From assembly GCF_040703125.1 (NCBI RefSeq), contig NZ_CP160035.1:4078001-4142000 (forward strand): DNA of 64,000 nucleotides. Reading direction: 5' to 3'. Position numbers and translations under genes: made by a program. Every line of letters begins with the position of its first letter. Positions within the stretch are counted from its first letter, which is position 1. This DNA comes from Flavobacterium ovatum (GTDB lineage Bacteria; Bacteroidota; Bacteroidia; Flavobacteriales; Flavobacteriaceae). Of this stretch, positions 10,038 to 19,037 are shown in pieces. The notes beneath the pieces are model-generated. The model saw nothing but the letters and a program-made list of their open reading frames with translations, ran no database searches and had not been told where the DNA came from.

Positions 10038-10619
10038 ATGAGTGTTACTGTCGAAAATTCAAAAACAGTTTTAGAAAATTGGGTTCATCAGTTTAGTGAT
10101 GAATTGTATTCTTGGGCCTTATATAAAACGACATCCAAAGAAACAGCCGAAGATTTGGTACAAGAAACATTCTTGGCCGCTTTTAACAAAATCGATAGTT
10201 TTCAAGGTAAAAGCCAACCCAAAACGTGGTTGTTTGCTATTTTAAACAATAAAGTAGTCGATTATTACCGTCTCAGTGCTCGCACAACCAAAAACAATTT
10301 TAGTTTGACAGAGGAAAGTGGTTATGAATTATCGGACGGACTATTCAACACTACTGAAAACTGGGTTAACATGGAATTAAATTCAATCTGGGAACAAGAG
10401 GGCGAATTGTTGGATAATGATGACTTTAATATGGTTTTTCAATATTGCATGGATGATTTACCCGAAAAATGGAAATTGGCCATTACATCAAAATATTTAA
10501 CCGACAATAAAGCGGAGGCCATATGTAAGGAACTTGAAATCACGGCGTCTAATTATTGGCAGATCATTCATAGAGCAAAATTGCTTTTGAAAAAATGCCT
10601 AGAAAATAAATGGAAATAA
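10038..10619 (+). CDS. ECF-type RNA polymerase sigma factor
   Basis: This 193-residue sigma-70 family protein has region 2 at about residues 15-85 (SWALYKTTSKETAEDLVQ, then SFQGKSQPKTWLFAI) and region 4 at about residues 130-190 (a helix-turn-helix around AEAICKELEITASNYWQIIHRAK). The region 2-region 4 linker is longer than usual and acidic. It lies four bases after the mannosyltransferase gene and overlaps a small zinc-finger gene by ten bases, an arrangement typical of a sigma/anti-sigma pair. Its target promoters are unknown; co-transcription with the glycan genes suggests control of envelope functions. Confidence 0.88.
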   Translation: MSVTVENSKTVLENWVHQFSDELYSWALYKTTSKETAEDLVQETFLAAFNKIDSFQGKSQPKTWLFAILNNKVVDYYRLSARTTKNNFSLTEESGYELSDGLFNTTENWVNMELNSIWEQEGELLDNDDFNMVFQYCMDDLPEKWKLAITSKYLTDNKAEAICKELEITASNYWQIIHRAKLLLKKCLENKWK

Positions 10620-10903
10620 CGGATTTCAATAAAATGAATAAACTCATGCTAATGCTACTTAAATCCTGCAAGACAACTTCTGAATTAATTGACAAACAAC
10701 AATTAACTCCTTTGTCTATTAAAGAAAAACTACAGTTACAAGCCCATAAAGCGTTGTGTAAAACTTGTAGCGCTTATGAAAGTCAATCCAAAACGATTGA
10801 CAACTTGATTATAAAATGGTTTGGAAATAGCAAACTAAATAAAATAGAAAAATTGAGTGATCAAAAGAAAGAGGCTATTATTAATAAAATAAACAAAGTA
10901 TAA
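10610..10903 (+). CDS. Small zinc-finger protein, putative soluble anti-sigma factor
   Basis: This 97-residue protein overlaps the sigma factor gene by ten bases. It has the ZAS-like pattern H-x3-C-x2-C (HKALCKTC near residues 44-51), with an upstream cysteine in LKSCKTT. There is no membrane segment, so if it is an anti-sigma factor it is a cytoplasmic one that would respond to redox or metal state rather than to a periplasmic signal. It lacks the extra conserved residues needed for a firm family assignment. The patatin gene starts 19 bases downstream. Confidence 0.65.
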   Translation: MEITDFNKMNKLMLMLLKSCKTTSELIDKQQLTPLSIKEKLQLQAHKALCKTCSAYESQSKTIDNLIIKWFGNSKLNKIEKLSDQKKEAIINKINKV

Positions 10904-10922
10904 ACCAAAAAACCAGGCCTTT

Positions 10923-11867
10923 ATGAGAGCATTAATCATATCAGGAGGCGGTAGCAAAGGAGCTTTTGCTGGCGGTATCGCTGAATATTTAATCAATGAT
11001 TGTTGCAACAAATACGAACTATTTGTAGGTTGCTCTACAGGTTGTTTGCTATTGCCTCATTTGGCGTTAGGTAAAATTGAAAAAATAAAAAAAATATATA
11101 CTTCTGTTTCTCAAGAAGATATTTTTAGCATCTCTCCTTTTATTATAAAAAAAACTAAGACAGGATATGATACTAAAATTAATCACTTCAACTCTGTTTT
11201 ATCTTTTATCAAAGGCTGCCCTACCTTTGGCGAAAGCCTAAACCTACGAAAACTCATCAAAAAAAGTATAACTTCCGATGAATTTGACCAACTAAAAGAA
11301 CAAAATAAAAAGGTTATCTTAACTGTTTCTAACCTAAGTTTAAATCAAATAGAATATTACAATTCTATGGATTGCAATCATGAAGATTTTTGTGATTGGT
11401 CCTGGGCATCATCTAATTATGTTCCGTTCATGAGTTTACTGACTAAAAATGGTTTCCAGTACGCTGATGGCGGTTTTGGTAATTTTGTACCCATATCTTG
11501 TGCTATCGAAAATGGAGCTACAGAAATAGATGTGATCATCCTTGAAAATGAAGTACAAACGATGCATCTACCAGAAGTAAAAAATGCCTTCTCTTTATTG
11601 TTTCGAACTTTTCAATTTATGAAAAACACGAATAACTCTAAAGATATTATCATAGGAAAGCTCATTGGTATGAATCAAAATATTAAAATCAACTTTTACT
11701 TCACCCCTGAACAACTTACCGACAACCCACTAATTTTTGATCCAACTGAAATGACACAATGGTGGAAAGATGGCTATGAATATGCCAAATCTAGACAACC
11801 AGATAGTTTTTGTCATATTCCTCAAAAAGAAAAAAAAACCACTGCCAGTCAAGAAGTTGAGGATTAA
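10923..11867 (+). CDS. Patatin-like phospholipase
   Basis: This 314-residue protein carries the patatin Ser-Asp dyad. The oxyanion-hole glycine run SGGGSKGAFAGG is at residues 7-18, the nucleophile elbow GCSTG is near residues 38-42, and DGG near residue 182 supplies the Asp. It has no signal peptide, so it is probably cytoplasmic. The family hydrolyses acyl chains from glycerolipids. The C-terminal tail is Lys-rich and Glu-rich and likely flexible. It follows the small zinc-finger gene by 19 bases in the same direction and may belong to the same unit as the sigma factor. Confidence 0.9.
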   Translation: MRALIISGGGSKGAFAGGIAEYLINDCCNKYELFVGCSTGCLLLPHLALGKIEKIKKIYTSVSQEDIFSISPFIIKKTKTGYDTKINHFNSVLSFIKGCPTFGESLNLRKLIKKSITSDEFDQLKEQNKKVILTVSNLSLNQIEYYNSMDCNHEDFCDWSWASSNYVPFMSLLTKNGFQYADGGFGNFVPISCAIENGATEIDVIILENEVQTMHLPEVKNAFSLLFRTFQFMKNTNNSKDIIIGKLIGMNQNIKINFYFTPEQLTDNPLIFDPTEMTQWWKDGYEYAKSRQPDSFCHIPQKEKKTTASQEVED

Positions 11868-11923
11868 ATCAACTTGAACAGCTTTTTTTTTAGATAAAAC
11901 TCAATTCAAGAAATTTAAAACTT

Positions 11924-12949
11924 ATGAAAAAGTCTGTTTTAGTATTACTCCTTTTTATCATCTTAATACTTAGCGCTGTTGGTTTTTGTGGTACAAATCC
12001 TTTTCTACCAAAAGATTCTAAAAAGACAGTTGATTATAAAGGAATGAATTTAGTTGCTCCGATCAAAGAAATTAATAATACTACATTTGAAGCACTCGTT
12101 CAGACTCATGTCAATGCAATTTCACTAATTCCTTATGCTTTTGTCAATATAGATAACGCTTCCGTATCCTACAATCATAAAAAACAATGGTGGGGCGAAA
12201 GCACTGCTGGAATTAGAACTTGTATCCAAAAAGCACATGCCTACAACATGAAAGTCATGCTCAAACCTCATCTATGGGTGAATCACCAATTTTACACAGG
12301 AAACCTCAACTTCACAACTACTTCCGAATGGGAAAATTGGGAAGCAGATTATGAAAAATATATTCTTGAATATGCCCGAATTGCACAAGATGAAAAAGTA
12401 GATTTATTTTGTTTTGGAACAGAACTACGCAATCCGATTGCCAAAAGACCACAATACTGGACGCAACTCATCACCAAAATCAAGAAAATTTATACCGGAA
12501 AATTGACCTATGCTGCTAACTGGGATGATTATGATAGCGTTCCGTTTTGGAGTCAAATGGATTACATTGGGATAGATGGTTATTTTCCGCTTTCGGACAA
12601 AGAAAATCCAAACGTCAGTGAACTAGAGAAAGACTGGCAAAAACATATAAAAAAAATGGATTTAACTCAAAAAAAGTGGCATAAAAAAATTCTCTTCACT
12701 GAGTTTGGGTACCGAAACTCTAATTTTGCGACTCAGGAACCTTGGAAGGAAAATCAAACTGAAGCAAACAACAATGCTCAAGCCAATGCTTTTCAAGCTT
12801 TGTTTACTACTTTAAATCATCAAAAATGGTACGCAGGAGGATTTGCTTGGAAATGGTATGCTGATGACTATCATAAAAGTAAAGAAGTGGATTATACGCC
12901 ACAAGGCAAGCCCGCATTAGAGATAATTGCTAAATGGTATAAAAAATAA
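11924..12949 (+). CDS. GH113-like glycoside hydrolase (possible beta-mannanase)
   Basis: This 341-residue protein has an N-terminal hydrophobic segment (signal or anchor) followed by a TIM-barrel body. Candidate acid/base and nucleophile glutamates lie at the ends of strands 4 and 7, in CFGTELRN near residue 166 and LFTEFGYRN near residue 257, the pattern of clan GH-A. KPHLWVN and WYAGGFAWKWYADD are typical of the GH113/GTA-TIM group. If the assignment is right it would cut beta-mannan-like glycans in the periplasm, which fits the neighbouring glycosyltransferases. The mannan specificity is inference. A 56-base gap separates it from the patatin gene. Confidence 0.75.
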   Translation: MKKSVLVLLLFIILILSAVGFCGTNPFLPKDSKKTVDYKGMNLVAPIKEINNTTFEALVQTHVNAISLIPYAFVNIDNASVSYNHKKQWWGESTAGIRTCIQKAHAYNMKVMLKPHLWVNHQFYTGNLNFTTTSEWENWEADYEKYILEYARIAQDEKVDLFCFGTELRNPIAKRPQYWTQLITKIKKIYTGKLTYAANWDDYDSVPFWSQMDYIGIDGYFPLSDKENPNVSELEKDWQKHIKKMDLTQKKWHKKILFTEFGYRNSNFATQEPWKENQTEANNNAQANAFQALFTTLNHQKWYAGGFAWKWYADDYHKSKEVDYTPQGKPALEIIAKWYKK

Positions 12950-13042
12950 AAGATTCTCAACTTCTCTCGAATTGACAAAATAAAAAGTCAAAAATTTGAA
13001 GACAAATTAAGAATCTCTTGAAGAATAAAAATTACAAATCAA

Positions 13043-13579
13043 TTATTTACCCTCTTGAAACAACATGGCTCCAGAGTTCATACAATAACGCAATCCTGTC
13101 GGTTGAGGACCATCATCAAATAAATGCCCTAAATGTCCTTCACAACGGGCACAAACAATTTCTCCTCGTACCATTCCGAGACTTTTATCTACTACTTCTT
13201 TAACTCTGTTTTTATCTAATACATCGTAAAAACTAGGCCATCCTGTACCCGACTCAAATTTGGTTGATGAAGAAAATAAAGGCAATTTACAAGCGGCACA
13301 AAAATAATTTCCTTTTTTGTGGTTGTCATATAAAGCATTTCGAAAAGGATATTCGGTACCTTTTTCTCTTAGAATATAGTATTGGTCTTTGGTTAGTTCT
13401 TTCTTCCATTCGGCATCCGACTTGGTTACTTTTTTTAATGAAGTATCCGTTAACGAAAGTTTTTCTTGTGTTGGTGAACTAATCTCCTGCATTTCGCTGC
13501 CTGTCTTTTTAGCTTGCATACAAGCCATAAAACTTACTGCGAGAAATGGAAGTGATACTAAATATAAATAGCGTTTCAT
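13043..13579 (-). CDS. msrB: Peptide-methionine (R)-S-oxide reductase MsrB, lipoprotein
   Basis: Read from the ATG at 13579 it has 178 residues and starts with a signal ending in SFMAC, a lipobox, so the enzyme is envelope-anchored. A further in-frame start exists at 13621, but the signal peptide supports 13579. The SelR domain shows zinc cysteine pairs CAACKLPLF and [10 protein letters not shown] and the catalytic RYCMNSGAM near the C-terminus. It reduces the R form of methionine sulfoxide in proteins. The MsrA gene lies 160 bases upstream on the same strand, so both repair enzymes are made together and both are exported. Confidence 0.95.
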   Translation of the reverse strand: MKRYLYLVSLPFLAVSFMACMQAKKTGSEMQEISSPTQEKLSLTDTSLKKVTKSDAEWKKELTKDQYYILREKGTEYPFRNALYDNHKKGNYFCAACKLPLFSSSTKFESGTGWPSFYDVLDKNRVKEVVDKSLGMVRGEIVCARCEGHLGHLFDDGPQPTGLRYCMNSGAMLFQEGK

Positions 13580-13740
13580 AATATTGTGTTTTAAATGATT
13601 TGATTTGCTGCGAAGGCGCAAAATTTATTTTTTACCACGAAGACTCAAAAGCCCAAATTTTAAATAACTCATTGCAGCTACTTTTAAACATAAAGCTTAC
13701 CTTAAAAAACTTAGAGCCTTACAGCCTTTGTGGCAAATAA

Positions 13741-14358
13741 TTACTTTAGTTTCCCTTTATACGTCTTTTTAAACTGATTAAATCTCGGAATCGAAACTCC
13801 TTTTACATATCCTTGATTGGGATTGTGTTTCACATAATCTTGGTGATAGTCTTCGGCTTCATAAAAAGCAGAAACGGGTTTTACCTCCGTCACGATTGGC
13901 ATTGCAAAAACTTTGGCTGCTGTTAAAACTGCAATTTTATCGTTTATGATTTTCTTTTCGTCCAAATTACCGTAAAAAGCTATAGAGCGATAGGACGAAC
14001 CCACATCTGGTCCTTGCTGGTTGGGGGTGGTAGGGTCTTGAGAGGCAAAAAAAGCATCTACTAATTGTGCAAAAGAGACTTTTTTAGGGTCATAGAAAAC
14101 AGCAATAGCTTCGGCATGACCGGTTTGATTGGCTCCTACTTGGTGGTAGCTTGGATTCTTTGTCGTTCCTCCAGTATATCCCGAAATGGCTTCATCAACG
14201 CCGTAAACTGCTTCGAATACGTGTTCGCTACACCAGAAACAACCTTCGGCAAAAACAGCAACCGCTTTTCCAGGCTTGGGTTTCAGGCTCAATTCTTTGG
14301 TTTGCGATTGACAACTTACAATTGTAAAAAGCAACATTAAATAAGGTAGTATTTTCAT
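13741..14358 (-). CDS. msrA: Peptide-methionine (S)-S-oxide reductase MsrA, lipoprotein
   Basis: This 205-residue protein has a lipoprotein signal (LLFTIVSC) and the MsrA core with catalytic GCFWCSEHVFE near residue 39, GYTGG, HAEAI and a C-terminal YHQDYVKHNP segment. It reduces the S form of methionine sulfoxide. With the MsrB lipoprotein downstream it forms an envelope methionine repair pair. About 570 bases of repeats lie between it and arsM. Confidence 0.95.
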   Translation of the reverse strand: MKILPYLMLLFTIVSCQSQTKELSLKPKPGKAVAVFAEGCFWCSEHVFEAVYGVDEAISGYTGGTTKNPSYHQVGANQTGHAEAIAVFYDPKKVSFAQLVDAFFASQDPTTPNQQGPDVGSSYRSIAFYGNLDEKKIINDKIAVLTAAKVFAMPIVTEVKPVSAFYEAEDYHQDYVKHNPNQGYVKGVSIPRFNQFKKTYKGKLK

Positions 14359-14468
14359 CTTTTCTAGGTTTATACTAATATACGATGGATAAACGGGTTT
14401 GGTTTTGAAACAATTGCTAAACTTATGTTAGAAGTTTAAGCAAGTGCCTTAAAAAATTAACGATTTTT

Positions 14469-14885
14469 GATTAACGATTGTTGATTTTAGATTTCGTTGT
14501 GGTAAATCATAACTTTTGATTTAAAAGGATTCTTTCCATCTGAAATCTTAATTCGTTAATCTGCATTCGAAAATCATTTCTCGCCCCAGACAGGAACGGT
14601 AGCCCCGAATGAAAAACGCCATTTTTACGGGAGTTACAGAGCTATCAAAATTAACGATTGTTGATTAACGATTGTTGATTTTAGATTTCGTTGTGGTAAA
14701 TCATAACTTTTGATTTAAAAGGATTGTTTCCTTCTGAAATCATAAATCGTTAATCTGCATTCGAAAATCATTTCTCGCCCCAGACAGAAACGGCAGCCCC
14801 GAATGAAAAACGCCATTTTTACGGGAGTTACAGAGCGACCGGAGGAAGCTCCTGTAACGACCTAGTAAAAATAGCGTTTTGAATG
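14469..14885. repeat. Tandem pair of 174-base palindromic repeats
   Basis: Copy A (14469-14642) and copy B (14663-14836) are the same length and differ at only a few bases by eye. Each starts with GATTAACGATTGTTGATTTT, has an inverted partner (TCTGAAATC...CGTTAATC) in the middle, and ends ACGGGAGTTACAGAGC. Copy B is followed by the inverted arm of its 3' part (GTAAAAATAGCGTTTT near 14865), so the unit can fold. The core resembles the element at 40989-41159. Nothing coding is seen in the 14359-14927 gap. Confidence 0.8.
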
Positions 14886-14927
14886 AGGGCTAAAGTGTAT
14901 GCCTGGATTAGGCGCCAAATATTTTAA

Positions 14928-15896
14928 TTAACAACATCCTCCACCGTTATAATGAAAAGTACTTTCGGATATAAAAATGTCTTTTCGGTCTAAACTTGCA
15001 ATTGCCGCAGCGGTTTTATCGCATACTGCTAGGGGTTGGTTTTTCATCAAAACGTGGCCTTTTTTATCATCGAAATAAGATTCTTTTCCGTAATAAATTG
15101 CCGCTTTTCCTGTAAACACACAAGGCCCATCGGCAGGCATTGGGTCTTTGATGGCGCAAACTTCGATGCTTTCGATAAAAATCAACTCCTCGGTTGGGTA
15201 ATTTTCTGGATCTAAAATTCGGTACGGACGACGGCCACGAATTTCGATGGTTCCAAAACCTACATCGGTAAGTGCTTTGATATATTCCGCAATCGGAATA
15301 CTTCCACTCAAGCATAAGGCACGTAGGTGGTCGTCGTTACGTAATTCTTCATTCATTTCTTGCTCGCAAGTTGGGTCGCTCATCACCAATCGACCATGAG
15401 GCTTAAGGACACGATACATTTCTTGCAAGGCTTTCTTCAAATCTTCGGCTTTAAAAATATTGAATAAGCAGTTTTGAGCGGCTATGTCGATGCTTTCATT
15501 TTCGATAGGCAAATTTAAGGCATCTCCTTTTTTGAGTTCCACAAAATCAGACTGGAACCAATCATTTTGTTTTTCGGCTTCTAGAAAATTTTGACGGGAA
15601 GCTTCGAGCATTTCGTCTACAACATCAACTCCTACTACTCCCCCTTTTTGACGAGAGAAATAAGAAAATTGTAGTAACTCCATTCCGCCACCCACACCTA
15701 CATAAAGGACTTTTGGGTTATTGATTAGGTCTTGAGCCGAAATGGTACTTCCGCAACCGTAGTTCATCTCTTGCATGATGAGCGGAATTTCAAGGCCTGG
15801 GAATTTCCAAATGGGTGTGGTGGTGCAGCAAAGTCCAACATCTGGAGTTAGTGCTGCTTGTTTGTATAGGTCGTTGGTGGCATTTAGGTAGCTCAT
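14928..15896 (-). CDS. arsM: Arsenosugar-type arsenite S-adenosylmethionine methyltransferase ArsM
   Basis: This 322-residue class I methyltransferase has motif I VLYVGVGGGMELL near residue 70 and an acidic VGVDVVDEM that binds SAM. The N-terminal VGLCCTTTPIWKFPG (Cys23, Cys24) and MNYGCGST match the arsenosugar-linked ArsM branch of Bacteroidota. The family methylates arsenite to mono- and dimethyl forms. The C-terminus ends in GGGCC, a further Cys pair that could bind As(III). It is last in a minus-strand run with the AhpD-like gene, arsS and the phosphorylase, 77 bases after the phosphorylase. Confidence 0.92.
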   Translation of the reverse strand: MSYLNATNDLYKQAALTPDVGLCCTTTPIWKFPGLEIPLIMQEMNYGCGSTISAQDLINNPKVLYVGVGGGMELLQFSYFSRQKGGVVGVDVVDEMLEASRQNFLEAEKQNDWFQSDFVELKKGDALNLPIENESIDIAAQNCLFNIFKAEDLKKALQEMYRVLKPHGRLVMSDPTCEQEMNEELRNDDHLRALCLSGSIPIAEYIKALTDVGFGTIEIRGRRPYRILDPENYPTEELIFIESIEVCAIKDPMPADGPCVFTGKAAIYYGKESYFDDKKGHVLMKNQPLAVCDKTAAAIASLDRKDIFISESTFHYNGGGCC

Positions 15897-15973
15897 GTTT
15901 TTTTGTTTAGGGTTTAAAGGTTTAGGGTTTAATGTTGGTTTGCTAACTTGAAACCTTAAACTTGAAACTATTT

Positions 15974-16786
15974 TTACTTTCTAATCAACCCTTTGAAAAG
16001 CGTTACCATTTTTGGTTCGGCTTGACCTGCGATGGCGATAATTTCACCAATGTCAACAGGTTTTAAATCATCGGGATTGCATTCGTCTGTTAATACCGAA
16101 ACGGCAATTACAGGCAAACGCAAATGATTGGCGACAATAATTTCGGGTACAGTACTCATTCCAACCGCATCGGCACCGATGGTTTTTAGATAACGGTATT
16201 CGGCTCTGGTTTCAAGTTGTGGTCCTACTACGGCAACATACACTCCTTTGTGTAAAGTGATGTTATTTTCTTTAGCGACTTCTAGCATCATCGCGTTCAT
16301 AGTAGCGTCATAAGGGGCACACATATCGGTAAAACGGTCTCCAAAATCGGATACATTTTTGAAAGCCAATGGTGAACCACCTTGCAGGTTGATGTGGTCG
16401 TCAATCAGCATCATCTCTCCCTTTTTGTAAGTAAGATTGATTGCTCCAGCAGCATTAGACACTAATAATTTAGTAATTCCAAGTGCTTTCAATATTCGAA
16501 TCGGAAAAGTGATTTCTTGTAACGAATAGCCTTCGTACAAATGAAAACGACCTTGCATCACCAAAACTTTTTTCCCTTCAAGAGTTCCTAATAGCAATTT
16601 CCCTGAATGAGACTCAACTGTTGAAACTGGAAAATGTGGAATTTCGGTATAATCAATTGATTCCTCAATGGCAATATGGTCTACTAATTGTCCGAGTCCT
16701 GTACCGAGTACGATTCCGATTTCTGCGTTTATGAATCCTTTGGCTCGCAAGAAAGCAACCGTTTCGTTTATTATTTTGATATCCAT
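15974..16786 (-). CDS. Purine nucleoside phosphorylase, PNP-I family, arsenosugar-linked
   Basis: This 270-residue enzyme has the trimeric PNP signature: GTGLGQL near residue 28 (phosphate loop), FPVSTVESHSGK, GPQLETRAEYR near residue 188 and GADAVGMSTVPE near residue 204 (base and ribose contacts). It cleaves purine nucleosides with phosphate. Between arsS and arsM its natural substrate may be the 5'-deoxy-5'-dimethylarsinoyl-adenosine made by ArsM and ArsS, releasing adenine and an arsinoyl-ribose phosphate. That role is inference; it could also be the housekeeping enzyme. The 16790-16938 gap upstream contains short simple repeats (TTGACTTTTGACC type). Confidence 0.9.
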   Translation of the reverse strand: MDIKIINETVAFLRAKGFINAEIGIVLGTGLGQLVDHIAIEESIDYTEIPHFPVSTVESHSGKLLLGTLEGKKVLVMQGRFHLYEGYSLQEITFPIRILKALGITKLLVSNAAGAINLTYKKGEMMLIDDHINLQGGSPLAFKNVSDFGDRFTDMCAPYDATMNAMMLEVAKENNITLHKGVYVAVVGPQLETRAEYRYLKTIGADAVGMSTVPEIIVANHLRLPVIAVSVLTDECNPDDLKPVDIGEIIAIAGQAEPKMVTLFKGLIRK

Positions 16787-16938
16787 ATATGATTGACTTT
16801 TGATTTAACCGCAAAGCTCGCAAAGGTTATACGCAAAGCTCGCTAAGCTTTTTATTCAAGATTATATTTTTATTTTTGAAATTGACTTTTGACCTTTGAC
16901 CTTTGATTCTTGACTTTTAACTTTTAACTTTTAAAAAA

Positions 16939-17991
16939 CTAAACCACTGCCCCTTGACAACTACTGCCCGCTCCTGCAGTGCAGCCATAACAATGTTGCG
17001 AAATGATTATATTACGTTTCGACAAATTCTCCTCGTTGTATTGCGAAATGTGTCTCTCTTTGGTAGCGACTTTCAAACCTAACATTTGGTTGAAATCACA
17101 ATCGTACAGCCAACCATCCCAACTAACCGAGATGGTATTGGTACACATCACATTGGCGACCGCCGAAGGATTAAAGGCTTCGACCAAAGCATACATATAA
17201 TCATCGTAATTATCGGAGGCTATCAAATAATCTAAAAAACGGGAAATAGGCAAATTAGTAATCGCAAAAAGGGAATGGAACACGATATCAAAATCTTCTT
17301 TTAAGGCTTTTTTGAAATCGTGTTCCAAAGCTTTTTGGTCGGTTGGTAAAAAAGCGCCGGATGGATTGTAAACCAAATCGAGTTTTAAATTCGACCCTGC
17401 TTTTCCGTAGCCCACTTTATTCAACATTTGTAACGCTTTGATGGATTGGTCAAAAACACCATCACCTCGTTGTTTGTCTGTTTTTTCTTTTTTATAAAAA
17501 GGTAGGGACGAAATCACATGTACATTATGCTTAGCAAAAAACTCAGGTAAATCGTGGTACTTTTTATTGGCCAAAATAATGGTCAAATTGGAACGAACAA
17601 TAAAATCTTGCACTCCTAATAATGAAGCCTGTTCTACAAACCAACGAAAGTTAGGATTCATCTCTGGTGCTCCACCCGTTAAGTCTAAAGTATGTACTCC
17701 AGTATTTTTGATCACATCCAAACATTGCTGCATGGTTTCGACTGTCATAATTTCTTTACGGTCGGGACCAGCATCTACATGGCAATGTGCGCATACTTGG
17801 TTGCACATATACCCCACATTAAGTTGGAGGATTTCTATTTTTTTGGGCTGTAACGGAAAAGCGTTAACAGCTTTTATTTTATCTGCAAACGTAGGCAAAC
17901 TTCCATCTTTGAAAATTCCATTGGAAAGTATTTCCAGTTGTTTTTCGGTTTTGGATAGATCGCTATGTTTTGCATGAAGTGATTTGAGCAT
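16939..17991 (-). CDS. arsS: Arsenosugar biosynthesis radical SAM protein ArsS
   Basis: This 350-residue radical SAM enzyme has its cluster motif NVGYMCNQVCAHCHVD at about residues 59-72 (Cys63, Cys67, Cys70) and DLTGGAPEMNP near residue 105. Its C-terminal cysteines (QHCYGCTAGAGSSCQGAVV) are characteristic of the ArsS/TIGR04167 group. ArsS transfers the 5'-deoxyadenosyl group to dimethylarsinous acid, giving the arsenosugar precursor. It starts 17 bases after the AhpD-like gene. The extra C-terminal cysteines may bind an auxiliary cluster or arsenic. Confidence 0.93.
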   Translation of the reverse strand: MLKSLHAKHSDLSKTEKQLEILSNGIFKDGSLPTFADKIKAVNAFPLQPKKIEILQLNVGYMCNQVCAHCHVDAGPDRKEIMTVETMQQCLDVIKNTGVHTLDLTGGAPEMNPNFRWFVEQASLLGVQDFIVRSNLTIILANKKYHDLPEFFAKHNVHVISSLPFYKKEKTDKQRGDGVFDQSIKALQMLNKVGYGKAGSNLKLDLVYNPSGAFLPTDQKALEHDFKKALKEDFDIVFHSLFAITNLPISRFLDYLIASDNYDDYMYALVEAFNPSAVANVMCTNTISVSWDGWLYDCDFNQMLGLKVATKERHISQYNEENLSKRNIIISQHCYGCTAGAGSSCQGAVV

Positions 17992-18008
17992 TTCTTTTTT
18001 TATTTTTT

Positions 18009-18344
18009 TTACATCGAAAGTTTATCGTACTTATTCATCATTTGAACGCTATGAACCAAGGTAGCACCACCACGAATGGCTGCTGCTACATGAACCGCTT
18101 CCATCATTTCTTCTTTGGTAATTCCACGTTTCAAACCATCTCCTGTATAGGCATCTATGCAATACGGACATTGTACGGTATGCGAAACTGCTAAAGCAAT
18201 CAATGATTTCTCACGAGCAGACAAACTTCCTTCTTCGAATACTTTACCATAGTAATCAAAAAACTTATCTCCTAATTCGGCATTCCAATCGGATATTTTT
18301 CCGAATTTTTTCAAGTCGGCTGGGTCATAATAGGTTTTGTCCAT
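18009..18344 (-). CDS. AhpD/CMD-like peroxidase-family protein linked to arsenosugar synthesis
   Basis: This 111-residue all-alpha protein belongs to the carboxymuconolactone decarboxylase/AhpD family, with the redox motif QCPYCIDAYT (Cys59, Cys62) and the helix RGGATLVHSVQMM at the end. It matches the arsenosugar biosynthesis-associated peroxidase-like group. It could reduce pentavalent methylarsenicals or a thiol in ArsS or ArsM; no reaction is established. It is the first gene of the minus-strand arsenosugar run and starts 17 bases before arsS. Confidence 0.88.
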   Translation of the reverse strand: MDKTYYDPADLKKFGKISDWNAELGDKFFDYYGKVFEEGSLSAREKSLIALAVSHTVQCPYCIDAYTGDGLKRGITKEEMMEAVHVAAAIRGGATLVHSVQMMNKYDKLSM

Positions 18345-19037
18345 CTTTATAGTATAATTAATAGTTTGTTATTTCAAAAATACAATCTTGAATACAATAT
18401 AGACATACGTTTTAATTTAATTTTGGGTTTTAATATCCCTAAGACAATCCAAATTGTTATTATATGTGACGATGATTCTCAGAGTTCCTGACAAGAAATA
18501 CAAAAAAGTGGCATCCTCTACCCAATAAACCTCCATTTAGGATCTATCAACTTCTTCAAAACGGGCGAATTAGGCATTAACCGTTAGCATTACATAACCA
18601 TTTATAAAAACCATTTCATTTACAAAACACCCATAAAGCTCAAAAAACTAAAAACACTTACTACAAAACAATACCCCCATAAAAATTAGGGGCACAAGCT
18701 AAACATTAAACAAAAAACACCGTTACATAAATAAAAAACAACCAAAAAATACAATCTAACCATAAAATAAATAGGGTTTGCTCAAATATACCCATTATTA
18801 AAATCATAATAAATATTAAAAAAAACTATTATTTAATTATTATTTGACGTGAATTTTCAAGTATCAACAATTCGTCTCAAATAGTAACAAAAAGTTAGTC
18901 AATTCTTATTTCGATTTGGAAAAAGTTAATAAATTCGCTGAAATCAAATGAAATTTTAGCAATAAAGCAACATAACACGCCAAGTCTTTATTATAAAAAA
19001 AAGAAGCATTAACCTTTATTTCAAAAACAAATTAAAC
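18345..19037. other. AT-rich intergenic region between divergent arsenosugar and glnK-amtB genes
   Basis: These 693 bases must hold promoters for both directions. I see no open frame of note and no clear TAnnTTTG element near either start. A very AT-rich stretch without G (18650-18770) precedes glnK. No sigma-54 type TGGCAC-N5-TTGC sequence is visible. Confidence 0.4.

Noticed and set aside
18404-18409. TACGT near the AhpD-like gene as another operator
   Set aside because: The left arm at four-base spacing matches only three of five positions, so it is not a credible dyad.
18345-19037. Sigma-54 promoter before glnK
   Set aside because: No TGGCAC-N5-TTGC sequence could be found by eye.
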